A stretch of DNA of 9,691 nt from Paracoccaceae bacterium (lineage in GTDB: Bacteria; Pseudomonadota; Alphaproteobacteria; Rhodobacterales; Rhodobacteraceae). Position numbers and translations under genes: made by a program. The stretch covers positions 1 to 9,691 of the forward strand of contig JAFGVZ010000052.1 of assembly GCA_016937725.1 (NCBI GenBank). Reading direction: 5' to 3'. Below, piece after piece: positions 1 through 7,889 of the stretch. Position 1 is the stretch's first letter. Each line of letters begins with the position of its first letter. The notes under the pieces are model-generated. The model had not been told where the DNA came from. It worked only from the letters and a program-made list of their open reading frames with translations, and made no database searches.

Positions 1-456
1 CACCGAATAGCGCGTGCCGCATTCGGTCAGGTTGGTGAGGCTCAGCATCCCCGGCTGCACATGATGCACCACGCCTTTGCAGGACTGTGCCAAGACCCGC
101 GCCAAGGCGTCCGGGTCGATCTTGCCGTTCTCTCCTTCGACATGCGTCAGTTTCGCCCCGCCGGTGTAGAATTCCGGCGCACCGCATTCGTCCACCTCAA
201 TATGCGCCAGCCGGTGACAATAGATCGCGCCCCATGGCGGGCAGAGGCTGGCACAGGCCAGAGCGTTGGCGGCAGAGCCTGTTGAAACGAGGAACACCTC
301 TGCCTTTGGGGCTTCGAACAGAATGCGGATGCGGTTGCGCAGCGCGTCCATGTAGCTATCGGCCCCGTAGCCCAACGAAAAGCCCGCATTGGCGTCGCGC
401 AAGGCGTCCAGAATGGCGTCGGGCACGCCGGATGTGTTGTCGGAAGCGAAGTGCAT
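1..456 (-). CDS. ltaE: Low-specificity L-threonine aldolase, N-terminal 152 residues (3' end outside window)
   Basis: PLP-dependent fold-type I aldolase expected to split L-threonine or L-allo-threonine into glycine and acetaldehyde in the cytoplasm. The reverse strand reads open from an ATG at 456 to the window edge. It starts MHFASDNTSG, the usual family opening. STGSAAN (residues 58-64) is the phosphate-cradle turn, and HIEVDECGAPEFYTGG (85-100) is the conserved block around the PLP-stacking histidine and the DE(C)GAPEF signature. The PLP lysine lies beyond the window. The start is supported by GAAAGG about 7 bases upstream. Family members run to about 340-350 residues, so a little under half is present. 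It diverges from the nfu-type gene across a 119-bp region. Product assignment is firm from the motifs; true substrate preference (threonine, allo-threonine, phenylserine) cannot be read from this fragment. Confidence 0.9.
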   Translation of the reverse strand, partial: MHFASDNTSGVPDAILDALRDANAGFSLGYGADSYMDALRNRIRILFEAPKAEVFLVSTGSAANALACASLCPPWGAIYCHRLAHIEVDECGAPEFYTGGAKLTHVEGENGKIDPDALARVLAQSCKGVVHHVQPGMLSLTNLTECGTRYSV

Positions 457-504
457 GGAATGGCCTTTCAGAGCGTCGCACCAAGCTGCGCGGGGGCGCG
501 GGCG

Positions 505-528
505 CTGTCAAGGTCGCGGCCTTGACAG
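505..528. promoter_or_regulatory. 24-bp near-perfect palindrome between divergent genes, with TTGACA on both strands
   Basis: CTGTCAAGG (505-513) is mirrored exactly by CCTTGACAG (520-528). The six central bases TCGCGG are also self-complementary except for one T:G pair, so 11 of 12 base pairs of the dyad match. TTGACA lies on the plus strand at 522-527 and on the minus strand at 511-506, giving back-to-back -35-like boxes facing nfu and ltaE. Neither flanking gene ends here, so a terminator has no obvious purpose. A dimeric regulator's operator or a shared promoter core fits better. No known regulator motif is recognised. Confidence 0.55.
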
Positions 529-550
529 GTTGGGGGGCAGGGCGCATATG
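522..550 (+). promoter_or_regulatory. Candidate sigma70-type promoter for the nfu-tsaB-rimI operon
   Basis: A perfect TTGACA -35 box (522-527) is followed after 17 bases by CATATG (545-550), which keeps the central ATA of the -10 consensus. Transcription would begin near 557, leaving a leader of about 20 bases before the ATG at 576. The -35 box is inside the right arm of the palindrome, so a protein bound there would block the promoter. The -10 match is only moderate. Confidence 0.45.
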
Positions 551-575
551 CCACCTAACACCAAGGAGTTTACTC

Positions 576-1133
576 ATGTTCATCCAGACCGAAAGCACCC
601 CGAACCCGGCCACGCTGAAATTCATCCCCGGTCAGGACGTGATGGAAGTGGGCACGGCGGATTTTCCGTCTGCCGACACGGCAGGGTCGTCACCCTTGGC
701 GTCGCGCCTGTTCGCCGTGCAGGGGGTGACGGGGGTGTTCCTGGGCCTCGATTTCATCACCGTGACGAAGGCGGAGGACCTGGATTGGCAGCACCTGAAG
801 CCCGAAATTCTGGGCGCGATCATGGAGCATTTCCAGTCGGGCGCGCCCGCGATCGAAGGGGCCGCGCAATCGGGCCATATGGCGCATGACGGGCCGGATA
901 GCGAAATTGTCGGTCAGATCAAGGAATTGCTGGACACCCGCGTGCGTCCTGCGGTCGCGCAAGATGGCGGCGACATCACCTTCCACGGGTTCGAGCGCGG
1001 TGTGGTCTATCTGCACATGAAGGGCGCTTGCGCGGGCTGCCCGTCTTCCACCCTGACGCTTAAAATGGGGATCGAGAACCTTCTGCGCCATTACATTCCC
1101 GAAGTGACAGAGGTGCGTCCCGTTGCCGTCTGA
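576..1133 (+). CDS. NifU-family Fe-S cluster carrier (Nfu-type, 185 aa)
   Basis: Carrier that receives a [4Fe-4S] cluster from the assembly machinery and delivers it to apo-enzymes in the cytoplasm. Two domains are visible. The Nfu N-terminal domain (about 1-88) opens with MFIQTESTPNPATLKFIPG. The NifU C-terminal domain (about 107-178) carries the cluster-binding CAGC motif with Cys152 and Cys155, then PSSTLTLKMGIE. A short linker rich in Gly/Ala/His joins them. Length matches alphaproteobacterial Nfu proteins of about 185-190 residues. The ATG at 576 is chosen because AAGGAG (563-568) sits 7 bases ahead and the family signature starts there. The open frame extends far upstream, but that part has no family resemblance and crosses the divergent promoter region. 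The gene overlaps tsaB by 11 bases. Both cluster cysteines are present, so it should be functional. Confidence 0.93.
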   Translation: MFIQTESTPNPATLKFIPGQDVMEVGTADFPSADTAGSSPLASRLFAVQGVTGVFLGLDFITVTKAEDLDWQHLKPEILGAIMEHFQSGAPAIEGAAQSGHMAHDGPDSEIVGQIKELLDTRVRPAVAQDGGDITFHGFERGVVYLHMKGACAGCPSSTLTLKMGIENLLRHYIPEVTEVRPVAV

Positions 1134-1746
1134 CGCCTTGGTCTTGGGTTTCGACACATCGGCCGCGCATTGCGCGGCCGCTTTGGTGTCGGGCGACCGG
1201 GTTCTGGCGCAGGCTCAGGAAGACATGGCCAAGGGCCAAGCCGAACGCCTGATGCCGCTGCTGGAAGAGGTCCTGGCACAGGGCGGGGCAGCGTGGTCCG
1301 ATCTGGCCGCGATTGGTGTGGGCATCGGCCCCGGCAATTTCACGGGCATTCGGATTTCCGTCGCCGCCGCGCGGGGCTTGTCGCTGGGCCTCGGTGTGCC
1401 CGCGATTGGCGTCAGCGTGTTCGACGCACGCGCCCATGGCCTGCCGCGCCCGCTGAGCGTGGTCGAGGATGCGAAGCGCGGCATGGTCTATGTGCAGAGT
1501 TTCGGGCCGGACAGCGCCCCAAGCCTGTCTGCGCTGGAAGATGTGGTCATATCTGGTCATGTGACAGGCACAGGCGCGGTGCTGCTTGGATCTCTGCCGC
1601 TTGCTCCGGTTATGCCTTTGGCCGTGGCCATCGCCCAGATCGCCGGCAACCGTCTGGCAACCCCGCAACCCCGCCCCGCGCCGCTTTATCTGCGCGCGCC
1701 AGATGCCGCCCCGTCGAACGACCTTGGCCCGGTCATGCTGTCATGA
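1123..1746 (+). CDS. tsaB: tRNA N6-threonylcarbamoyladenosine synthesis protein TsaB
   Basis: Partner subunit of TsaD in the TsaBDE complex that transfers threonylcarbamoyl from threonylcarbamoyl-AMP to A37 of ANN-decoding tRNAs. It is an ASKHA-fold protein. Visible marks are LGFDTS near the N-terminus (about 8-13), the QAERLMPLLEEVL helix (39-51), the diagnostic GPGNFTGIR loop (69-77) and the terminal PLYLRAPDA (187-195). At 207 residues it falls within the usual 200-230. No in-frame ATG or GTG gives a plausible start. The TTG at 1123, with GAGGTG about 7 bases upstream inside the nfu-type gene, is chosen; a second TTG at 1138 would give MVLGFDTS and is also possible. It overlaps nfu by 11 bases and rimI by 4 (ATGA), so translational coupling is likely. 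Confidence 0.93.
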   Translation: MPSDALVLGFDTSAAHCAAALVSGDRVLAQAQEDMAKGQAERLMPLLEEVLAQGGAAWSDLAAIGVGIGPGNFTGIRISVAAARGLSLGLGVPAIGVSVFDARAHGLPRPLSVVEDAKRGMVYVQSFGPDSAPSLSALEDVVISGHVTGTGAVLLGSLPLAPVMPLAVAIAQIAGNRLATPQPRPAPLYLRAPDAAPSNDLGPVMLS

Positions 1747-2153
1747 CGCCAGAGGCGTTGGCAGCCATCCACAAGGCGGCCTTTCCCGGTGACCCTTGGT
1801 CCGCGGCTGCTCTCGCCGCGTTTGCCGCCGACCCGGCCGCGCTTTTGGTGGCGCGGCCCGACGGTTTTATCCTTCTGCGCGTGGTTCTGGACGAGGCGGA
1901 AATCCTGACATTTGCCGTTGCGCCCGTCGCGCAAGGGCAGGGTCTTGGCACTGCGTTGCTGCAAGAAGCAATGGCGCAAGCGCGGGTGCGGGGCGTGCGG
2001 CGCATCTTTCTGGAGGTGGCCGCCGACAATGATCCCGCGCGCGCGCTTTATCGGCGCGCGGGTTTTGTGCAGGCGGGTTTGCGGCGCGGTTATTACCCGC
2101 GTTCAGGCCGCACGGCGATCGATGCGCTGCTGTTGGAACGCAAGCTGGCCTGA
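1743..2153 (+). CDS. rimI: RimI-type ribosomal protein S18 alanine N-acetyltransferase (GNAT)
   Basis: GNAT enzyme expected to acetylate the N-terminal alanine of ribosomal protein S18 using acetyl-CoA. The acetyl-CoA pyrophosphate loop is VAPVAQGQGLGTALL (59-73), with the Q-G-Q-G-L-G core. The downstream FLEVAADNDPARALYRRAGF (89-108) holds the Glu91, Asn96 and Tyr103 positions conserved in RimI. At 136 residues it is close to the family length of about 140-150. The ATG at 1743 overlaps the tsaB stop as ATGA; there is no strong ribosome binding site, consistent with coupling to tsaB translation. Placement directly after tsaB is a long-established arrangement and supports RimI over a generic GNAT. 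Actual substrate is inferred from family and neighbours. Confidence 0.87.
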   Translation: MTPEALAAIHKAAFPGDPWSAAALAAFAADPAALLVARPDGFILLRVVLDEAEILTFAVAPVAQGQGLGTALLQEAMAQARVRGVRRIFLEVAADNDPARALYRRAGFVQAGLRRGYYPRSGRTAIDALLLERKLA

Positions 2154-2173
2154 CCTTTGGTCACTTCGCAGTT

Positions 2174-2199
2174 AACCGCTCTGTGGGCAGGTTTTTCTT
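2174..2199 (+). terminator. Candidate intrinsic terminator after rimI
   Basis: AACCGC (2174-2179) pairs with GCAGGTT (2187-2193) when A2189 is bulged, giving a 6-bp stem with loop TCTGTGG, followed directly by TTTCTT. It lies 20 bases after the rimI stop and just ahead of the next promoter. The stem is short and bulged, so strength is uncertain. Confidence 0.4.
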
Positions 2200-2200
2200 G

Positions 2201-2229
2201 TTGACCCTGCGCCCGCTTAGGGGGTTAAT
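2201..2229 (+). promoter_or_regulatory. Predicted sigma70-type promoter of the BMP/ABC importer operon
   Basis: TTGACC (2201-2206, 5 of 6 matches to the -35 consensus) is spaced 17 bases from GTTAAT (2224-2229, 4 of 6 to the -10 consensus). Transcription would begin about 2236, giving a leader of about 74 nt before the ATG at 2310. The leader holds two small GC hairpins, TCGCGG/CCGCGA (2239-2254) and GCGCG/CGCGC (2273-2289). AGGAG (2298-2302) is the ribosome binding site. No known riboswitch could be identified by eye. Confidence 0.55.
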
Positions 2230-2309
2230 CGACCGCAATCGCGGCGCACCGCGAGTGTTTCCCACCTTTCAAGCGCGCAGAAGTCGCGCAACCCAACAGG
2301 AGAGTGAAG

Positions 2310-3299
<990 letters not shown>

Positions 3300-3310
3300 G
3301 CGTTCGGCGT

Positions 3311-4891
3311 ATGACCGCAGTCACAGACCACGCGACGCGGCAGGAAACTGCCGCGTCAACGTCTTCGGTGCCGCCCGCAATTGAATTGCGCGGCATCTCC
3401 AAGGCGTTTGGCCCGGTTCAGGCCAACAAGAATATCTCGATCACCGTGCAGCGCGGCACTATCCACGGCATTGTCGGCGAAAACGGTGCTGGAAAGTCCA
3501 CGCTGATGTCCATCCTCTACGGCTTTTACAAAGCTGATGCGGGTGAGGTGTTCATTAACGGCAAGCGCACCGACATTCCCGACAGCCTGGCCGCGATCCG
3601 CGCGGGTATCGGGATGGTGTTCCAGCATTTCAAGCTGGTCGAGAATTTCACGGTTCTGGAAAACGTCATCTTGGGTGCTGAAGACAGCGCGCTTTTGGGC
3701 CCATCGCGGCGGCGCGCGCGGGGGGTGCTCAAGCAGCTAGCCAGCGATTTCGAGCTAGAGGTAGACCCCGACGCGCTGATCGAAGAGCTGTCCGTCGGCC
3801 ATCAGCAGCGTGTCGAGATTTTGAAGGCGCTCTACCGAGAGGCTGACATCCTGATTTTGGACGAACCCACGGGCGTTCTGACGCCCTCCGAGGCCGACCA
3901 TCTGTTCCGCATCCTGCGCGGGCTGAAAGAGCAGGGCAAAACCATCATCCTGATCACCCACAAGCTGCGCGAGATCATGGATGTCACCGATGCGGTCAGC
4001 GTCATGCGGCGCGGCGAAATGGTGGCGACCCGCGAAACCGCCAAGACCAGCCCGACCGAGTTGGCTGAATTAATGGTGGGCCGTAAGGTGTTGTTGCGCG
4101 TGGAAAAAACAAAGGCGCAATCGGGTGATGAGGTGCTGCGCGTGGAAGACCTGCGGCTGGTCGATGCGCAAGGCGTCGAACGCTTGCGCAAGATCGGCTT
4201 CAGCCTGCGCGCGGGTGAGATCTTGGGCATCGCGGGCGTGGCCGGAAATGGGCAGTCGGAACTGCTAGAGGTGCTCGCGGGCCTGCGAGAGGCCGAGGGC
4301 AGAGTCTGGCTGCGCGGCAATCCCTTGCCGCTTTCGGGACCAGAGTGCAACGGGCAGGCGCGTCGCGCCATGCGCATTGCCCATGTGCCTGAAGACCGCC
4401 ACCGCCGCGGGCTGGTTCTGCCCTTCCACGCTTGGGAAAACACCGCACTCGGCTATCACAATGACCCGCGCTACAACCCCAGCCCGTGGCGCATGGATGG
4501 CGCGGCCATGGTCGCGGACACTGCCGCCAAGATGGAACGCTTCGACGTGCGCCCACCGAACCCGCAATTGCCCGCAGAAGGGTTTTCGGGCGGCAACCAG
4601 CAAAAGATCGTGCTGGCGCGCGAAATCGAATACGGGCCGGATTTGCTGTTGGTGGGCCAACCCACGCGCGGGGTGGATATTGGCGCAATCGAATTCATCC
4701 ACCAACGCCTGATCGAATTGCGCGACGCGGGTGCTGCGATCTTGCTTGTCTCGGTGGAACTGGATGAAATCCTGTCGCTCTCGGACCGCATCTTGGTCAT
4801 GTTTGACGGGCGCATCATGGGCGAGCGGATGGCGGATGCGACCGATGCCAAGGAACTGGGTTTGCTGATGGCCGGGATGACCGAGACATGA
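3311..4891 (+). CDS. Double-domain ABC transporter ATPase, NupO/YufO type
   Basis: Cytoplasmic ATPase (526 aa) powering import through the two permeases that follow. The first nucleotide-binding domain is complete: Walker A GENGAGKST (56-64), Q-loop Gln105, signature LSVGHQQ (160-166), Walker B ILILDE (180-185) and switch His217. The second has a diverged Walker A, GVAGNGQSE (309-317), with Gln in place of Lys; signature FSGGNQQK (425-432); LLLVGQPTRG (445-454) in place of Walker B Asp-Glu; and no switch histidine (SVELDE). This asymmetry is normal for second domains of BMP-linked importers and separates it from symmetrical sugar ATPases such as RbsA. It starts 11 bases after the binding-protein gene with a weak ribosome binding site, and its stop overlaps the permease start as ATGA. 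Confidence 0.93.
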   Translation: MTAVTDHATRQETAASTSSVPPAIELRGISKAFGPVQANKNISITVQRGTIHGIVGENGAGKSTLMSILYGFYKADAGEVFINGKRTDIPDSLAAIRAGIGMVFQHFKLVENFTVLENVILGAEDSALLGPSRRRARGVLKQLASDFELEVDPDALIEELSVGHQQRVEILKALYREADILILDEPTGVLTPSEADHLFRILRGLKEQGKTIILITHKLREIMDVTDAVSVMRRGEMVATRETAKTSPTELAELMVGRKVLLRVEKTKAQSGDEVLRVEDLRLVDAQGVERLRKIGFSLRAGEILGIAGVAGNGQSELLEVLAGLREAEGRVWLRGNPLPLSGPECNGQARRAMRIAHVPEDRHRRGLVLPFHAWENTALGYHNDPRYNPSPWRMDGAAMVADTAAKMERFDVRPPNPQLPAEGFSGGNQQKIVLAREIEYGPDLLLVGQPTRGVDIGAIEFIHQRLIELRDAGAAILLVSVELDEILSLSDRILVMFDGRIMGERMADATDAKELGLLMAGMTET

Positions 4892-5982
4892 ACGGCAAAC
4901 CAATTCCCAAATGGGCCGATGTCACGCTGGTGCCGCTGGTGTCGGTCGTGCTGGCCTTCATCATCTCGGCAATCCTGATTTGGGCCATCGGCGAATCCCC
5001 TTGGGCCGCCGTTAAAATGATGGTCGATGGCGCGTTCGGGTCCAGCTATGGTTGGGGCTACACGCTTTATTATGCAACGAATTTCATGTTCACGGGCCTT
5101 GCCGTGGCCGTGGCGTTCCAAGCGCGGCTGTTCAACATTGGCGGCGAGGGGCAGGCGGCGCTTGGCGGGCTTGGCGTGGCGCTTGTGGTCCTGTATCTGC
5201 CTTGGCCGCATTGGACATTGGCCCTTCTGGGCGCGTCGGTAGGCGCGGCCCTGTTCGGCGCGCTCTGGGCGTTGATCCCCGGATATCTGCAAGCCAAGCG
5301 CGGCAGCCATATCGTGATTACCACGATAATGTTCAATTTCATCGCCGCGTCGTTCCTGAACTACATGCTGGTTAACCACCTGCGCCCGCAAGGGTCGCAA
5401 GACCCGTCCTCGCCGCGTTTTCCCGATGCGACCAGCTTGCCGAAATTGCATGAAATCCTTGGGTTGTTCGGCATTCCATTTTCCAAGGTTCCGCCGGTCA
5501 ACATCTCGCTGCTGATCGCTGTGGCGCTGTGTTTTGCCGTGTGGTGGATGTTGTGGCGCACCCGGCTGGGCTATCAGATCCGCGCCTTTGGCGAATCCGA
5601 ACCCGCCGCGCAATATGCAGGCATCAGCCCCGCGCGGATCACGATCATCGTGATGCTTATCTCTGGCGGTCTGGCCGGGATGATGGCGCTGAACAACGTG
5701 ATGGGTGAACAGGAACGGTTGGTTCTGAACGCGGTCGAAGGGGCAGGGTTTATCGGCATTGCCGTGGCGTTGATGGGCCGCAACCACCCGTTCGGCGTGT
5801 TTCTGGCGGCGATCCTCTTCGGGTTCCTTTACCAAGGCGGCGCGGAACTGGCGCTTTGGACGGGCATTCCGCGTGAATTGATCGTGGTCATTCAAGCGCT
5901 GGTCATCCTGTTCACCGGCGCGCTGGACAACATGGTGCGCATTCCGATTGCGAAACTCTTTTCCCTGCGGAGGGCGGGCTGA
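4888..5982 (+). CDS. ABC permease 1 of the BMP/nucleoside importer, NupP/YufP type
   Basis: Inner-membrane subunit (364 aa) of the branched-chain/ribose permease superfamily (BPD_transp_2), forming half of the translocation channel. A first membrane helix spans about 13-35, and several more hydrophobic segments follow. Family blocks include FQARLFNIGGEGQ (about 77-89), a conserved segment in which HIVITTIMFNF replaces the more usual EVI-type wording, RAFGESEPAAQYAGISP in the cytoplasmic coupling loop that contacts the ATPase, and GAGFIGIAVALMGRNHPFG near the C-terminus. The ATG at 4888 overlaps the ATPase stop (ATGA), and its own stop overlaps the start of permease 2 (TGATG), so the two permeases are probably made in matched amounts. 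Importer membership is firm; substrate is inferred from the binding protein. Confidence 0.92.
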   Translation: MNGKPIPKWADVTLVPLVSVVLAFIISAILIWAIGESPWAAVKMMVDGAFGSSYGWGYTLYYATNFMFTGLAVAVAFQARLFNIGGEGQAALGGLGVALVVLYLPWPHWTLALLGASVGAALFGALWALIPGYLQAKRGSHIVITTIMFNFIAASFLNYMLVNHLRPQGSQDPSSPRFPDATSLPKLHEILGLFGIPFSKVPPVNISLLIAVALCFAVWWMLWRTRLGYQIRAFGESEPAAQYAGISPARITIIVMLISGGLAGMMALNNVMGEQERLVLNAVEGAGFIGIAVALMGRNHPFGVFLAAILFGFLYQGGAELALWTGIPRELIVVIQALVILFTGALDNMVRIPIAKLFSLRRAG

Positions 5983-6944
5983 TGGATCTGGCAACCCTTG
6001 CGCAGGTGCTTGACAGCACATTGCGGCTGGCCACGCCCCTGCTGTTTGCCTGCCTTGCGGGCCTGATTTCAGAACGTGCGGGCGTGTTCGATATCGGGCT
6101 GGAGGGCAAGATCCTTGCCGCAGCCTTCCTCGCCGCCGCGATTGCCTTCGTGTCGGGCAATGTCTGGCTGGGTGTGCTGGCCGGGATTGCCGTGTCGGTC
6201 TGTATGTCGCTCATACATGGGGTCGCCTCGATCACGTTCCGGGGCAACCAGCTCATTTCCGGCGTGGCGATCAACTTCCTTGCGGCTGGGCTGACCGTGG
6301 TCATTGCGCAAAACTGGTTCCAGCAAGGTGGCCGCACCCCATCGTTGACCGGGGATGCGCGTATGCCGACGATTGATTTGCCCTTCGCAGAGGCTTTGGC
6401 CGACGTGCCCGTGATCGGCCCGGTCTACGGCATCTTTTCGGGCCATGCTCCTCTGGTTTACCTTGCCTTCCTATGCGTGCCAGCGACATGGTTTTTGCTG
6501 TTTCGCACTCGCTTCGGCCTGCGCCTGCGTGCGGTGGGCGAAAACCCGGCGGCGGTGGACACGGCGGGCGTGTCGGTCATTGGCTTACGCTTTGGGGCGG
6601 TGGCCATTTGCGGCGTGCTCTGCGGGCTGGCGGGCGCGTATCTGTCCACAGGCCTGTCAGCGGGCTTTGTGAAAGATATGAGCGCGGGGCGCGGCTATAT
6701 CGCGCTCGCGGCCATGATCTTTGCCAAATGGCGGCCTTGGCATGCAATGGGCGCGGTGCTGTTGTTCGGCCTGTTAGAGGCTGTGGCAAATCGCTTCCAG
6801 TCGATCGAACTCTTTGGCCTTGCGCTTCCGGTTCAAGTAATGCAGGCCTTGCCCTATATCCTGACGGTGGTCATTCTGGCAGGGTTCGTGGGGCGCGCAA
6901 TCCCGCCACGGGCGGGGGGCAGCCCCTATGTGAAAGAACACTAG
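5982..6944 (+). CDS. ABC permease 2 of the BMP/nucleoside importer, NupQ/YufQ type
   Basis: Second inner-membrane channel subunit (320 aa), also BPD_transp_2, pairing with permease 1. Recognisable blocks are LISERAGVFDIGLEGKIL (about 28-45), the NIGLEG-like signature of this half of the pair; GNQLISGVAINFLAAGLT (about 88-105); FGLRLRAVGENPAAVDTAGV, the coupling loop; and SAGRGYIALAAMIFAKWRPW. It is shorter than permease 1, as is usual for these heterodimers. The ATG at 5982 overlaps the previous stop as TGATG, and GGAGGG (5969-5974) gives a good independent ribosome binding site 7 bases ahead. It ends 24 bases before the TauE/SafE gene with no hairpin-plus-T-run between them, so read-through is expected. 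Confidence 0.92.
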   Translation: MDLATLAQVLDSTLRLATPLLFACLAGLISERAGVFDIGLEGKILAAAFLAAAIAFVSGNVWLGVLAGIAVSVCMSLIHGVASITFRGNQLISGVAINFLAAGLTVVIAQNWFQQGGRTPSLTGDARMPTIDLPFAEALADVPVIGPVYGIFSGHAPLVYLAFLCVPATWFLLFRTRFGLRLRAVGENPAAVDTAGVSVIGLRFGAVAICGVLCGLAGAYLSTGLSAGFVKDMSAGRGYIALAAMIFAKWRPWHAMGAVLLFGLLEAVANRFQSIELFGLALPVQVMQALPYILTVVILAGFVGRAIPPRAGGSPYVKEH

Positions 6945-6968
6945 CCGCGCACAGCGCCGGGGCCGACC

Positions 6969-7889
6969 ATGCAGATATACCTGCCGATTGCCGAAACCTC
7001 TGTCAACGCCTTCACGTTGCTGGGGGTTGGCGGCGGGGTGGGCGTTCTGTCGGGCATGTTCGGGGTTGGTGGCGGTTTCCTGATCACACCGCTTTTGTTT
7101 TTCATCGGGGTGCCGCCTGCGGTTGCGGTGGCGACCGGGGTCAATCAGGTCGTAGCCTCGTCCATTTCCGGCGTGCTGGCCCATCTGAAGCGCAAGACGG
7201 TGGACCTGCCTATGGGTTGGGTCTTGCTGGCAGGCGGTATGGTCGGATCGGTCATTGGCATCTGGTTTTTCAACCTGATGAGCCGTTTGGGCCAGATCGA
7301 CCTGATCGTGCAGCTCTCATATGTCATCTTTTTGGGCATCATCGGCGCGATGATGTTCAACGAAAGCCTGCGCGCGCTCTTGCGCACGCGGTCGGGCACT
7401 GCGCCAAAGCGCAAGCGCCACACCCATACTTGGGTGCACAACCTGCCGCTGAAGATGAAATTCCGCACCTCTGGTCTCTATATCTCGGTTTTCCCGCCTT
7501 TATTGGTGGGCGTGGGCGTGGGCATTTTGGCCGCAATCATGGGTGTGGGCGGCGGGTTCATCCTTGTGCCCGCCATGATCTACTTGTTGGGGATGCCCAC
7601 CAAGGTGGTGATCGGAACGTCGCTGTTTCAGGTTACCTTCGTGGCGGCCTTCACCACTTTCATGCATGCGCTGACCAACCAGACGGTGGATGTAATGCTG
7701 GCGGCGTTCCTGATTATCGGCGGCGTCATTGGCGCGCAGATCGGCACGCGCGTGGGGCTGAAACTGGGGGCTGAACAGTTGCGCATCCTGCTGGCGCTGA
7801 TGGTGCTGGCGGTCTGCGGCAAGATCGCGTTCGATCTGCTGTGGCCCCCGGCAGAGCTGTATTCCATCTCTGTCGCCGGGGGGGCGTGA
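6969..7889 (+). CDS. Sulfite exporter TauE/SafE-family (TSUP) membrane protein
   Basis: Integral membrane protein (306 aa) of the TSUP family, whose characterised members move sulfite, sulfoacetate or related organosulfur anions across the inner membrane. It shows the family's internal duplication: GMFGVGGGFLITPLL (29-43) and AIMGVGGGFILVPAM (189-203). Each lies in a hydrophobic half, and they are joined by a basic cytoplasmic-looking stretch with KRKRHTHTW (147-155). About eight membrane helices are suggested. The ATG at 6969 lies 24 bases after permease 2, with only a weak ribosome binding site. The stop overlaps the next start as TGATG, so it is translated together with the TIGR02186 partner. 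Substrate is unknown. No taurine or sulfonate genes are in this window, so sulfite export is a family-level guess. Confidence 0.9.
   Translation: MQIYLPIAETSVNAFTLLGVGGGVGVLSGMFGVGGGFLITPLLFFIGVPPAVAVATGVNQVVASSISGVLAHLKRKTVDLPMGWVLLAGGMVGSVIGIWFFNLMSRLGQIDLIVQLSYVIFLGIIGAMMFNESLRALLRTRSGTAPKRKRHTHTWVHNLPLKMKFRTSGLYISVFPPLLVGVGVGILAAIMGVGGGFILVPAMIYLLGMPTKVVIGTSLFQVTFVAAFTTFMHALTNQTVDVMLAAFLIIGGVIGAQIGTRVGLKLGAEQLRILLALMVLAVCGKIAFDLLWPPAELYSISVAGGA

Noticed and set aside
505..528. Palindrome as an iron-responsive (Irr, RirA or Iron-Rhodo box) or IscR site
   Set aside because: The sequence does not resemble those motifs as I recall them, so no regulator is named.
87..575. Upstream extension of the Nfu-type reading frame to about position 87
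   Set aside because: The extension is antisense to the threonine aldolase and Arg/Pro-rich. The family start MFIQTE with AAGGAG ahead of it lies at 576.
2239..2254. TCGCGG/CCGCGA hairpin as a terminator after rimI
   Set aside because: No T-run follows, it lies downstream of the better promoter match, and a better hairpin with a T-rich tail exists at 2174-2199.
4235..4840. Loss of Walker A Lys, Walker B Asp/Glu and switch His in the second ATPase domain, as possible gene decay
   Set aside because: One degenerate ATP site is usual in BMP-linked double ATPases, and the rest of the domain, including the signature motif, is intact.
4471..6021. Very long open frame (516 codons) on the minus strand across the ATPase and permease 1
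   Set aside because: Its translation is rich in Arg, His, Gln and Pro with no family signature, the typical look of an antisense frame opposite a GC-rich gene. The plus strand holds strong, family-conserved proteins with overlapping starts and stops.
6473..7774. 433-codon plus-strand open frame spanning permease 2 and the TauE gene
   Set aside because: It is out of frame with both conserved membrane proteins, reads as Gly/Arg/His-rich sequence without hydrophobic helices, and crosses a real gene boundary.
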